From positions 2,239-59,127 of the forward strand of contig DCFR01000066.1 of the NCBI GenBank assembly GCA_002319815.1: DNA of 56,889 bases, read 5' to 3'. Positions 34,205-41,802 of this stretch are shown here, piece by piece (within the stretch, counting starts at the first letter, position 1; every line of letters begins with the position of its first letter). Source of the DNA: Megamonas sp. UBA1799 (GTDB taxonomy: Bacteria; Bacillota; Negativicutes; Selenomonadales; Selenomonadaceae). The notes below the pieces were generated by a model. That model searched no databases. It worked only from the letters and a program-made list of their open reading frames with translations, and had not been told where the DNA came from. The position numbers and the translations under genes are program-made.

Positions 34205-34237
34205 GTACCGAGCCAGATTCTTGCGCTCGGTACTTTT
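34205..34237 (+). terminator. Hairpin between first and second OmpH-like genes
   Basis: A perfect 9-bp stem GTACCGAGC/GCTCGGTAC (34205-34213 with 34225-34233) is followed by TTTTCT. It probably works as a partial terminator, giving more of the first chaperone than of downstream genes, which lack another obvious promoter before lpxC. Confidence 0.7.
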
Positions 34238-34255
34238 CTGAGGGGGGGACTTTTC

Positions 34256-35314
34256 GTGGCAGCAGCGGATGGAGCGGATACAAAAACGAAGTCGGCGGAT
34301 TCCAATCGGCGGCTGCTGTTAGGAGGCTTGTCCCTTTTGATCGTTGTGCTTTTGGCAGGGTTTTGGCTTAGCGGACGTTCAAGACCGTCGGCGCTGCCGC
34401 CGCCTTTGGCGGAGATCGGCGTAGTGGACCTGCAGACGGTTATGCGGGCGCATAATGCCTATGGGGAACTGGTGAAACTGCGTGCGGAGCGCGCTGCGTT
34501 AGCCGCCGATCTTGATATGGATCGCCGGTTGCTTTTGGAGCTTACGGCGCCTAAAGTTGCCGATCAGCCATTTAAAGACGCTGTGACCCAGAAGCGGGAT
34601 CAGGCGGTGCATGTACAGCGCGACGCTCAGCTGGCTCAACTGCGGGAGGCGGAGCAGCGCCAAAGGCAGGCAACGCAGCCGGCGTATGCGGCGGCCCGGG
34701 ATGATATCAATGGGGCCTATCTGAATGCGATATTTAATATCCGGCTGAAGCTGGATAATGCAAAGAGTATGCGGCTTTCACCAGAAAGTATACAGGATTT
34801 ACAGAAACAGCTGGTTGCCCTGCAGCAGGAGCGCGGGGAAAAACAGCAGGAACTGGAAGCGCGGTATGAAGCTTCTATAGCTGCGTATACAGCAGCTATA
34901 GCCGAAAAAAATGGCATTGAACTTCAGAATACGGCGGCAACAACCGAACAGCTCCAGGCGGTGGAATTGAAAAAACAAAGCGACGCGCAGCGGCGCAATG
35001 CCGAGGCCGTACAGAATAACATGCTGGATGCGGCTGCTCGCCGTCAGCGCATGGCGAAAAAACAGGCAGAGCTTACGGCCAAGGATCAGGAAATTGCCGT
35101 GATGGAAGAACAGATGCTGAAAGAAATTGCTGGCAAAGCGGCTAAACTGGCGGTGCTGCATCATTTAACACTGATTCTGGCGAATCCGTCAGTCAATCTG
35201 GCTGCGATTCCTACCGGGATGCTGCACGTGGGGGCATGGCCGGAGAAATATGCGCCGTTGGTGAAGAACGACGCTCTTGATCTGACAGCTGAGCTTGTGC
35301 AGGAGTTAAAGTAA
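34256..35314 (+). CDS. Membrane-anchored coiled-coil protein, OmpH/Skp-like
   Basis: A 352-residue protein with one membrane helix near the N-terminus (about 19-40). A segment LAEIGVVDLQTVMRAHNAYGEL (family start motif) follows, then about 230 residues of Ala/Gln/Glu/Arg-rich coiled coil (about 75-300). The C-terminal stretch LTLILANPSVNLAA resembles the last strand of Skp proteins. It is about twice the usual OmpH length, perhaps from coiled-coil expansion. The GTG start at 34256 has a G7 run upstream. It lies between two ordinary OmpH-like genes. A periplasm-reaching holdase or tether is likely; the exact function is unknown. Confidence 0.7.
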   Translation: MAAADGADTKTKSADSNRRLLLGGLSLLIVVLLAGFWLSGRSRPSALPPPLAEIGVVDLQTVMRAHNAYGELVKLRAERAALAADLDMDRRLLLELTAPKVADQPFKDAVTQKRDQAVHVQRDAQLAQLREAEQRQRQATQPAYAAARDDINGAYLNAIFNIRLKLDNAKSMRLSPESIQDLQKQLVALQQERGEKQQELEARYEASIAAYTAAIAEKNGIELQNTAATTEQLQAVELKKQSDAQRRNAEAVQNNMLDAAARRQRMAKKQAELTAKDQEIAVMEEQMLKEIAGKAAKLAVLHHLTLILANPSVNLAAIPTGMLHVGAWPEKYAPLVKNDALDLTAELVQELK

Positions 35315-35355
35315 AATACCAAGGTAAGGGTAAATGATAGAAAGAGGCAGAGAGA

Positions 35356-35796
35356 ATGAACTTGAAGAAAAAATCAATTCTGGCATTGCTGGGTGCGATG
35401 CTTTTGACGCTGGTTCTGGGCGGTTGCGGTAATCAGGCGCAAATCGGCTATTTTGACGGAGAACGGGTGATGAAAGAAAGTCCTCAGCTGCAGCAGGTTA
35501 TGACGGAAGGCAATGGAAAACTGGCCGAGATGCAGCAGCAGGGCGCCGATCTTGACAGCAAGCAGGCATCCATGTCCGACGACGACTATAAGAAAGCCCA
35601 GACAGAACTGAGGACTCGTATGCAGGCGGTCAGTCAGCAGTATTCCTCCGAAATGCGGCAGAAGGTAGAGAATGCTTTAGCCGATATTTCTAAGGCAAAA
35701 AAACTGGATGTCGTGCTGGACAGCGAAAAAAATGACCGTACCGTGCTTCATGGCGGAACGGACGTAACGGATGATCTGATTCAGAAACTGCAGTAA
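35356..35796 (+). CDS. OmpH/Skp-family lipoprotein
   Basis: A 146-residue protein with a lipoprotein signal ending in lipobox LGGC (Cys24). The mature part starts AQIGYFDGERVMKESP, has a Gln/Lys/Met-rich coiled coil (about 50-115) and ends with the Skp-type strand KLDVVLDSEKND. It is the third member of the family in a row, but lipid-anchored. Since E. coli skp also sits between bamA and lpxD, the order bamA-skp-lpxD is kept here with skp triplicated. It is 12 nt upstream of lpxD, with AAGGAAGG between. Confidence 0.85.
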   Translation: MNLKKKSILALLGAMLLTLVLGGCGNQAQIGYFDGERVMKESPQLQQVMTEGNGKLAEMQQQGADLDSKQASMSDDDYKKAQTELRTRMQAVSQQYSSEMRQKVENALADISKAKKLDVVLDSEKNDRTVLHGGTDVTDDLIQKLQ

Positions 35797-35808
35797 GGAA
35801 GGTTGAAC

Positions 35809-36828
35809 ATGAAGACATTACAGGAAATAGCGGAGCTGGTCCATGGGCGGCTGGCCGGAGATCCGGAGATCGCAATCAGCGGCGCAACGAATATTGTGGA
35901 TGCGGGCAAAACGGATATTACGTTTGCCGTTGATCCGCATATTGAAGAGGCGGCTGTCTGCAAGGCGGGAGCTGTCATTGTCCCCGACAGCGTAAAATCT
36001 TTTCCACGGCCAGCTATTTATGTGGCGGAACCGCGGGTGGCATTCGCCTGCTTGCTGGAGGTGTTCACCCCCCCGCTTCGGCTGCATACCGGCATCAGTG
36101 AACTGGCTTTTGTCGGCAAAGATACTGAACTGGGGAAAAATGTTACCCTGATGCCGTTTGCGGTGGTTGATGATCATGTTAAGATCGGCGATAATACGAT
36201 TCTTTATCCGCATACTTATGTGGGGCAGCATGTAACCATCGGGGCGGATACGACCTTGTATTCCAATGTGACGATTCGGGAGTACTGCCGCCTGGGCGAT
36301 CGGGTGATTGTTCATAGTTCTACCGTGATTGGCGCCGACGGTTTTGGTTTTACAACGCAGGACGGCGTGCATACCAAAGTGCCGCAGGTTGGCAATACGG
36401 TGCTGGAAGACGATGTGGAGGTCGGTGCGCATGTCGGCATTGATCGGGCAACGACCGGATCGACGATCATCGGCCATGGAACAAAGATTGATAATCTGGT
36501 GCATATCGGTCATAACTGCCATATCGGAGCGAATAATCTGATTGTGGCGCAGACCGGGATTTCCGGCTCGACGATTGTTGGTGATAATGTCACTTTTGGC
36601 GGGCAGGTAGGCACGGTTGGCCATATTGAGATTGGCGGGCATTCCGTGTTTGCAGCGCGCAGCGGCATTACGCAAAATACCCCGGAAGGCGTATTTTATG
36701 CGGGGTTCCCGGCGCAGCCTCATCAGGAATGGCTGCGGATGAAGGCGGCCATCAAGCATTTGCCGGAAATGGCCAAGCGCCTGCGGCAGCTGGAAAAGCA
36801 ATTGGCTCAGTACGAAAAAGAGCAATGA
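35809..36828 (+). CDS. lpxD: UDP-3-O-acylglucosamine N-acyltransferase (LpxD)
   Basis: A 339-residue enzyme of the third step of lipid A synthesis: it adds the N-linked hydroxyacyl chain from acyl-ACP to UDP-3-O-acyl-glucosamine. An N-terminal uridine-binding domain (about 1-100) precedes hexapeptide left-handed helix repeats (about 105-310, with VKIGDNTILYP, VTIGADTTLYS). The catalytic His lies in HIGHNCHIG, and the tail is helical. ATG 35809 is chosen for AAGGAAGG 6 nt upstream. A terminator follows at 36831-36855. Confidence 0.95.
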   Translation: MKTLQEIAELVHGRLAGDPEIAISGATNIVDAGKTDITFAVDPHIEEAAVCKAGAVIVPDSVKSFPRPAIYVAEPRVAFACLLEVFTPPLRLHTGISELAFVGKDTELGKNVTLMPFAVVDDHVKIGDNTILYPHTYVGQHVTIGADTTLYSNVTIREYCRLGDRVIVHSSTVIGADGFGFTTQDGVHTKVPQVGNTVLEDDVEVGAHVGIDRATTGSTIIGHGTKIDNLVHIGHNCHIGANNLIVAQTGISGSTIVGDNVTFGGQVGTVGHIEIGGHSVFAARSGITQNTPEGVFYAGFPAQPHQEWLRMKAAIKHLPEMAKRLRQLEKQLAQYEKEQ

Positions 36829-36830
36829 AA

Positions 36831-36855
36831 AGGCTCCCTTAGGGGAGCTTTTTTT
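36831..36855 (+). terminator. Intrinsic terminator after lpxD
   Basis: GCTCCC (36833-36838) pairs with GGGAGC (36843-36848) over a 4-nt loop, followed by seven T. It ends the ompH-lpxD unit at least in part. Confidence 0.8.
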
Positions 36856-36890
36856 GAAAAGTGTGACGGCATGGCGCAAAGGAGAGCAGA

Positions 36891-37517
36891 ATGAATATGG
36901 GGCATCGGGAAATCATCGGAGGGCTGCTTTGTTTCTGCTGCTGGTTTACGGTGGTGACAGCGGCGCCGGCAGCAGGCGGCGAAACCGGAAATCTCATGAC
37001 GCCTTCGGCCGATATGATGCGTCCGGGGCAGTTTCATGTCGGCTGGTATGAGCAAGCTGGGCAGCAGCATCTGGCGGCAGCGGCTGCGCTGAACTGCCGC
37101 TGGGAAATCAGTGCTCTGCGGCGCACGGGCGGCGATGCTTCTAATGCGGAGGTCGGTTTTAAATATGCGCTGCGCAGTGAAAATGTTCTGACGCCGGGAC
37201 TGGCGGTCGGCGCCGAAGATGTGACGGCGGAACACCGTCGATCCTTTTATGCGGTGGTGAGCAAGACGCTGCCCTATGGGATGCGGCTGCATGCCGGCGT
37301 TGGGAATGGCCGTTATGCCGGAGGCTTTGCGGCGTTTGAGGTGCGGCTGCTGCCTAAAGCTGACGTTGGCCGCTTTCCCGATGCGTCGGTCTATGCGGAG
37401 CATGTGGACGGGCATGCGGCTTATGGCGTGCGAATGGCTTTATTTCGTGGTGTGAAGCTGGCTTTAGGCGTCGACGGGCACGAACATTTTGTGGGAATCA
37501 GTTATAATTTTTATTGA
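36891..37517 (+). CDS. Small predicted outer-membrane barrel-like protein
   Basis: A 208-residue protein with a signal peptide ending VTAAPAAG. The mature part is rich in alternating short strands with Gly and aromatic residues and ends GISYNFY, a typical outer-membrane terminal strand. The early segment NLMTPSADMMRPGQFHVGWYEQ resembles the start of YjbH-like lipoprotein/barrel families, but the match is weak. ATG 36891 has AAAGGAG 6 nt upstream. It lies between lpxD and an LpxL-type acyltransferase, 15 nt before the latter, so it may be tied to lipid A or exopolysaccharide export. Function unknown. Confidence 0.65.
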   Translation: MNMGHREIIGGLLCFCCWFTVVTAAPAAGGETGNLMTPSADMMRPGQFHVGWYEQAGQQHLAAAAALNCRWEISALRRTGGDASNAEVGFKYALRSENVLTPGLAVGAEDVTAEHRRSFYAVVSKTLPYGMRLHAGVGNGRYAGGFAAFEVRLLPKADVGRFPDASVYAEHVDGHAAYGVRMALFRGVKLALGVDGHEHFVGISYNFY

Positions 37518-37532
37518 CAGAAGAGGGATTGT

Positions 37533-38432
37533 ATGTCTTATTATCTGGCACATTTTGTGAGTTGGTTGTGCTGCCGTCTGCCGGGCAGTTTTTGCGACTG
37601 GCTGGGGCGCTGTTTGGGGCAGATTACCTGGCCTTTGGTACCGGCAAAACGCCGCCGCATGGCGCGGGAAAATATCCAGCGCTGTCTAGCGACAGATGAA
37701 CAGGAGGCCGAGCGCATTGCCCGGGAAAGTTGGACGCGTTTCGGGCCGATGGTTTTTGAAGTGCTGCGGTTTCCCGTGATTAAGCGGCAGATTGACAGTT
37801 ATGTTGAGATTGAAGGGGCCGAGAACCTGCGGCAGGGATTGGCGCTGGGGCGTGGGGCAGTTCTTGCCGGCGCGCACAGCGGCAACTGGGAACTGATGGG
37901 CGGCGCTTTGGCGGCGCTGGGTTTTCCCATTGTTGGCGTTGCCATGCGGCAGAAAGAGGCCGGCATGGATCGGTTTATCAATGATTATCGCCGTATGGTG
38001 GGTATTCATATTACTTATAAAGATGACGTGCGGGAAATGTTTTCAATGCTGAAAAAAGGCTGGGCGATCGGTCTTTTGATGGATCAGGACAGCAGCGTAC
38101 GCGACGGCATCGTTCTCGATTGGTTCGGGCAGCCGACGAATTTTGTCCAAGGACCGGCAACGCTGGCTCGGTTTAAAGATGCACCGTTAATCCCGGGATT
38201 TATAACCCGCAAGGAGGATGGCCGGCATAAAATTATTCTTTTTCCGCCGCTGTTTGTACCTCATACCAGCAATAAACGGGAAGATATACGGCAGGCGATG
38301 GAACAGCTGAGTACTATTTTGGAGCAATATATTCGCCAGCATCCGGAAGAATGGTTTTGGCTGCATGACCGTTGGAAGTCCATGCGCAATCGGGTAGAAC
38401 CGCATCATCCCCGTTATAAACAAACCGATTGA
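37533..38432 (+). CDS. LpxL/HtrB-family lipid A acyltransferase (first of two)
   Basis: A 299-residue protein with an N-terminal membrane-associated segment and the lysophospholipid-acyltransferase fold: the catalytic HX4E motif in AHSGNWELMG, then LLMDQDS and a late PEEWFWLHDRWK. Members transfer secondary acyl chains to Kdo2-lipid A on the inner membrane's cytoplasmic face. A second homologue lies at 50412-51326, so the two probably add different acyl chains, as LpxL and LpxM do. A terminator at 38436-38470 closes the unit. Confidence 0.88.
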   Translation: MSYYLAHFVSWLCCRLPGSFCDWLGRCLGQITWPLVPAKRRRMARENIQRCLATDEQEAERIARESWTRFGPMVFEVLRFPVIKRQIDSYVEIEGAENLRQGLALGRGAVLAGAHSGNWELMGGALAALGFPIVGVAMRQKEAGMDRFINDYRRMVGIHITYKDDVREMFSMLKKGWAIGLLMDQDSSVRDGIVLDWFGQPTNFVQGPATLARFKDAPLIPGFITRKEDGRHKIILFPPLFVPHTSNKREDIRQAMEQLSTILEQYIRQHPEEWFWLHDRWKSMRNRVEPHHPRYKQTD

Positions 38433-38435
38433 AAG

Positions 38436-38470
38436 AGTTCCGGTTTTGTCAGCCGGAACTTTTTCTTTTT
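38436..38470 (+). terminator. Intrinsic terminator after the first acyltransferase gene
   Basis: AGTTCCGG (38436-38443) pairs with CCGGAACT (38453-38460), followed by TTTTCTTTTT. It separates this unit from lpxC, which has its own promoter. Confidence 0.85.
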
Positions 38471-38513
38471 CTACCGGTCTTGCTGGGGGATTTTCTCTGC
38501 GGCGAAGAAAAAC

Positions 38514-38542
38514 TTGCAGGAAACGCGATTGTTTTGTAGAAT
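38514..38542 (+). promoter_or_regulatory. Promoter for the lpxC operon
   Basis: TTGCAG (38514-38519), a 17-nt spacer and TAGAAT (38537-38542), 24 nt before the lpxC start. It follows directly after an intrinsic terminator, so the main LPS operon appears independently transcribed. Confidence 0.65.
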
Positions 38543-38566
38543 AAAATAAGAACAGGGGGATTTATT

Positions 38567-39400
38567 TTGGCGTATCAGACAACATTGGCCGCAGCCGTTT
38601 CTTATGCCGGAAATGGACTGCATTCAGGTCGGGAAGTACATATGACGCTTCAACCAGCAGCCGTGAATACAGGTATTGTATTTGTGCGCACGGATCTGGC
38701 CGGAGCTCCGGAGATTCATGCGATTGCCAGTAATGTTACCTCAACGATCCGGGCGACGACGCTGGCTGAAAATGGGATCAAGGTTTTTACCATCGAACAT
38801 TTGATGTCGGCGCTGCATGCTCAACGCGTTGATAACTGCCGCATTGAAATGGATGCCGAGGAACCGCCGGTAGGTGACGGCAGCGCGCAGGTCTTTTTTG
38901 AACTGTTGGTCCAGGCCGGCTGCGCTGTGCAGGATGCAGTTCGGCGGGAGATTGTCATTGATCGTGTCTATCGGGTGGATGATAAAGAGCGTTTTGTTAT
39001 GGTAGTGCCCTATGACGGTTTTCGCGTGAGCTTTACGTCGCTCAATCCCCACCGCCTGATTGGCGTTCAGTATGAAGATTTTGAAATCGATCCGGAGACC
39101 TATGCCCGTGAAATCGGACCGGCCCGGACGATTGCCTATGAAGCGGAGATTGATGCGCTGCGCAGCATGGGGCTGGGGCTCGGGGGCACGATGGAAAACG
39201 TGATCGTGTATAATGATGATGGTTGGCTTAATCCGCTGCGTTATGAGGATGAACTGGTTCGACATAAAATGCTCGATGTGATCGGTGATCTGCGTTTGAC
39301 CGGGATGATTCGCGGGCATGTGATTGCCGTTAAATCCGCGCATGAACTGAATACCAGATTGGCCAAACAGATTTCGACAGCATTTTCGCCGGGGACCTGA
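38567..39400 (+). CDS. lpxC: UDP-3-O-acyl-N-acetylglucosamine deacetylase (LpxC)
   Basis: A 277-residue Zn-dependent enzyme of the committed step of lipid A synthesis. The zinc ligand His78 sits in IEHLMSALHA. The second site HKMLDVIGDL gives His and Asp, and a late His in KSAHELN acts in catalysis. The start is TTG 38567, with AGGGGGA about 7 nt upstream, one of several TTG starts here. It is somewhat shorter than the E. coli enzyme (305). First gene of the lipid A/Kdo/Lpt array. Confidence 0.95.
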   Translation: MAYQTTLAAAVSYAGNGLHSGREVHMTLQPAAVNTGIVFVRTDLAGAPEIHAIASNVTSTIRATTLAENGIKVFTIEHLMSALHAQRVDNCRIEMDAEEPPVGDGSAQVFFELLVQAGCAVQDAVRREIVIDRVYRVDDKERFVMVVPYDGFRVSFTSLNPHRLIGVQYEDFEIDPETYAREIGPARTIAYEAEIDALRSMGLGLGGTMENVIVYNDDGWLNPLRYEDELVRHKMLDVIGDLRLTGMIRGHVIAVKSAHELNTRLAKQISTAFSPGT

Positions 39401-39406
39401 GATTTG

Positions 39407-39415
39407 TGCTATAAT
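39407..39415 (+). promoter_or_regulatory. Extended -10 promoter ahead of fabZ
   Basis: TGCTATAAT is a perfect extended -10 element (TGnTATAAT) immediately after the lpxC stop and 36 nt before the fabZ start. No good -35 is seen. It could supply extra transcription of fabZ and lpxA. Confidence 0.5.
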
Positions 39416-39450
39416 AATGCAGATGAGATTAATTAGAGGAGTGGAAATTT

Positions 39451-39891
39451 ATGATTCTGGATATAAATGAAATTCAAAAAATCTTGCCGCACCGTCCGCC
39501 GATGCTGCTGGTAGACCGTATTATTGATCTGGTTCCATTTGAGTCCGGCGTAGGTATTAAAAATATCACGATGAATGAACCATGTTTCCGCGGACATTTT
39601 CCCGGCAACCCGATTATGCCAGGCGTTTTGATTCTGGAGGCAATGGCTCAGGTTGGCGGAATTGCCATGCTTTATCCGGAAGAAAACCGGGGTAAAATTG
39701 CGTTGTTCGGCGGCATGGAAAATGTAAAATTCAAGCGTACGGTCGTACCTGGCGATCAGATGGTCATGAAAGCACATCTGCTGAAAGTTCATGGCGATTT
39801 TGGTAAATTGCATGCCGAAGCGTTTGTGGGTGAACAGTTTGCGGCGCAGGGAGATTTTACGTTTGCTTTGAAAAAACCCGAAAAAAGATGA
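39451..39891 (+). CDS. fabZ: 3-hydroxyacyl-ACP dehydratase (FabZ)
   Basis: A 146-residue hot-dog-fold dehydratase. The catalytic His49 lies in FRGHFPGNPIMPGV and Glu63 in LILEAMAQ. It dehydrates 3-hydroxyacyl-ACP in fatty-acid elongation and so competes with LpxA and LpxD for the same acyl-ACP. Its position between lpxC and lpxA, as in many LPS producers, lets the cell balance phospholipid and lipid A. The end of the gene is followed by 175 nt without a gene. Confidence 0.95.
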   Translation: MILDINEIQKILPHRPPMLLVDRIIDLVPFESGVGIKNITMNEPCFRGHFPGNPIMPGVLILEAMAQVGGIAMLYPEENRGKIALFGGMENVKFKRTVVPGDQMVMKAHLLKVHGDFGKLHAEAFVGEQFAAQGDFTFALKKPEKR

Positions 39892-40066
39892 TTGTTGGTT
39901 GGATTTGCATGAAATATGCCCATAGTCTTTTGCCAGTCTGAAAAACGGCTGAATTTGGTAAAAAACCGCTTGCGAAAAACAGGGCGCAAGCCGGAGTATA
40001 TCACATGTAGGGATTGTTATGTCCCGAATGAAGCCATTCAAACAAGGCAAAGGAGTTGAAATTATC

Positions 40067-40885
40067 ATGAGAGCAGACAACAAGGTTGTCGCCTACATAC
40101 ATGAAACGGCTGTTGTGTCCCCAGGGGCATGCATTGGAAAAAACGTTGAGATTGGACCCTATGCGGTGATCGGTGAGAATGTCGAAATCGGCGAAGGTAC
40201 AAAAATTGGTCCGCATGCAGTGATTACAGGCTGGACGAGTATTGGCCGCGACTGTAAAATATATCAGGGAGCTTCGATTGGTGAAGAGCCGCAGGATTTA
40301 AAGTTTGCGGGGGAGAAGAGCTATGTCTTCATCGGCGACCGCACCCGGATTCGTGAGTGCGCTACGGTGCATCGGGCTACCGGCGAAGGCGAAGAAACAC
40401 GCATTGGCAATGATTGCCTGCTTATGGCTTATACGCATGTGGCGCATAACTGCGTGGTTGGCAATAATGTCATCATGTCGAATGCTTCCATGCTGGCCGG
40501 CCATGCGGTTGTTGAAGATCGGGTGGTTATCGGCGGCATCACCGGTGTTCATCAGTTTGTCAAGATTGGCCGCAATGCGATGATTGGCGGCGCTTCCAAG
40601 ATTGTTCAGGATGTGGTCCCGTATACGATTGTCGATGGACATCCGGCCAAAGTGGTTGGGCTGAATAGTGTTGGAATTTCCCGCGCCGGTATTCCTACAG
40701 ATTCTCGCCGCAATATCAAGAAAGCCTATAAGATTTTGTATCGCTCCGGACTGAGTCTGGCACAGGCGATTGCCATGATTGAGCAGGAAGTGGATTCCTG
40801 TGAGGAAGTAGAGCACTTTTTGCGGTTTTTGCGTAACGCGGAACGGGGTATTTGCCGTGGCCGCCGCGAACCGGATAATAACTAA
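40067..40885 (+). CDS. lpxA: UDP-N-acetylglucosamine acyltransferase (LpxA)
   Basis: A 272-residue enzyme of the first step of lipid A synthesis. It has hexapeptide repeats from residue 10 to about 190 (VEIGPYAVIGENVEIGEG), the active-site His in AYTHVAHNCVVGN, and a helical tail. ATG 40067 is chosen: AAAGGAG lies 11 nt upstream and the N-terminus then aligns with the family start (IHETAVV). The frame extends 16 codons further without support. The lpxI gene follows after 17 nt. Confidence 0.95.
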   Translation: MRADNKVVAYIHETAVVSPGACIGKNVEIGPYAVIGENVEIGEGTKIGPHAVITGWTSIGRDCKIYQGASIGEEPQDLKFAGEKSYVFIGDRTRIRECATVHRATGEGEETRIGNDCLLMAYTHVAHNCVVGNNVIMSNASMLAGHAVVEDRVVIGGITGVHQFVKIGRNAMIGGASKIVQDVVPYTIVDGHPAKVVGLNSVGISRAGIPTDSRRNIKKAYKILYRSGLSLAQAIAMIEQEVDSCEEVEHFLRFLRNAERGICRGRREPDNN

Positions 40886-40902
40886 AACCGGGGAGGTTTA
40901 TA

Positions 40903-41709
40903 ATGGAAAAAGTCGGATTGCTTGCCGGTGTTGGTCATTTGCCGGTGGAATGCGCTAAAGCTGCCAGCCGTATGGGTTATGAGGTTTATGCAGTAGCTTT
41001 GCTGCCGGAGGTTGATCCGGAACTTAAAACTTGTGTGGCCGGATATAAAGCAATCAGCATTGCCCGGTTGGGAGAGATTGTTGCTTATTTGAAGGAACAG
41101 CAAGCCCAGAAGGTAACGATGATTGGCAAAGTTACCAAGGAGATTCTATTTAGCGGGCAGCATGAGCAGCCGGATGCGCAGATGATGCAGCTGATTATGT
41201 CACTGCCTGACCGTAAGGATGATACGCTGATGCTGATGTTCGTTCGGGAACTGGCAAAAGAGGGGTTGCAGGCTTTTGACCAGACGATGCTTATCCGTAT
41301 GCTCATGCCACAGCGGGGTACGGTTACGCAGCGGGAGCCGACGGATGCCGAACGTACTGATATGGATTTTGGCATTAAGATGGCTAGGGAACTCGGGCGT
41401 TTGGACGTCGGGCAAACCGCGGTGGTTAAGAATATGGCAGTCATGGCGCTCGAGGCAATTGAGGGCACGGATGCTTGTATTGAACGCGGCGGGCGGCTGG
41501 CGCATGGCGGCGCTGTGGTTGCTAAGGCGGCTAAACCAAATCAGGATTTGCGATTTGATGTACCGGCGGTCGGCTTAAAGACGATTGAGAGCATGGCGGC
41601 AGTCGGCGCAACGGCGCTGGTCATCGAGGCCGGCAAGACGCTGTTGGTGGATAAAGAAAAAGTGGTTGCTTTGGCGGAAGCAAAGGGGATTACGATTGTT
41701 GCTATGTGA
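40903..41709 (+). CDS. lpxI: UDP-2,3-diacylglucosamine pyrophosphatase LpxI (DUF1009)
   Basis: A 268-residue protein with an N-terminal domain beginning KVGLLAGVGHLPVECAKAA and a C-terminal catalytic domain with TDMDFGIKMARELGRLDVGQTAVVK and FDVPAVGLKTIESM. LpxI hydrolyses UDP-diacylglucosamine to lipid X and replaces LpxH, an unrelated enzyme used by E. coli. No lpxH is seen in the window. GGGGAGG lies 6 nt upstream of the ATG. A long hairpin separates it from lpxB. Confidence 0.93.
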   Translation: MEKVGLLAGVGHLPVECAKAASRMGYEVYAVALLPEVDPELKTCVAGYKAISIARLGEIVAYLKEQQAQKVTMIGKVTKEILFSGQHEQPDAQMMQLIMSLPDRKDDTLMLMFVRELAKEGLQAFDQTMLIRMLMPQRGTVTQREPTDAERTDMDFGIKMARELGRLDVGQTAVVKNMAVMALEAIEGTDACIERGGRLAHGGAVVAKAAKPNQDLRFDVPAVGLKTIESMAAVGATALVIEAGKTLLVDKEKVVALAEAKGITIVAM

Positions 41710-41718
41710 TCCGTGGAT

Positions 41719-41765
41719 AAGACGCGGCGGATACTGCTGAATCAGAAGTATCCTCGCGTCTTTTT
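41719..41765 (+). terminator. Long hairpin between lpxI and lpxB (attenuator)
   Basis: An imperfect stem of about 16 bp (41719-41735 with 41747-41762, including AAGACGCG/CGCGTCTT and GGATACT/AGTATCC) is followed by TTTTT. It lies inside the operon and before the lpxB ribosome site, so it is probably a partial terminator that tunes downstream expression. Confidence 0.75.
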
Positions 41766-41802
41766 GTGCGTAAGTGCCAAGCGGTGGAAAGGAGATCTTC
41801 CG

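Noticed and set aside
35818..36879. A 353-residue antisense frame over lpxD
   Set aside because: It is the complement of the hexapeptide-repeat gene, Arg/His/Asn-rich without motifs, and starts inside the lpxD terminator.
41713..41802. An N-terminal extension of LpxB by 30 residues
   Set aside because: It would be translated through the hairpin at 41719-41765, lacks homology-like features and has no ribosome site, while GTG 41803 has AAAGGAG 8 nt upstream.
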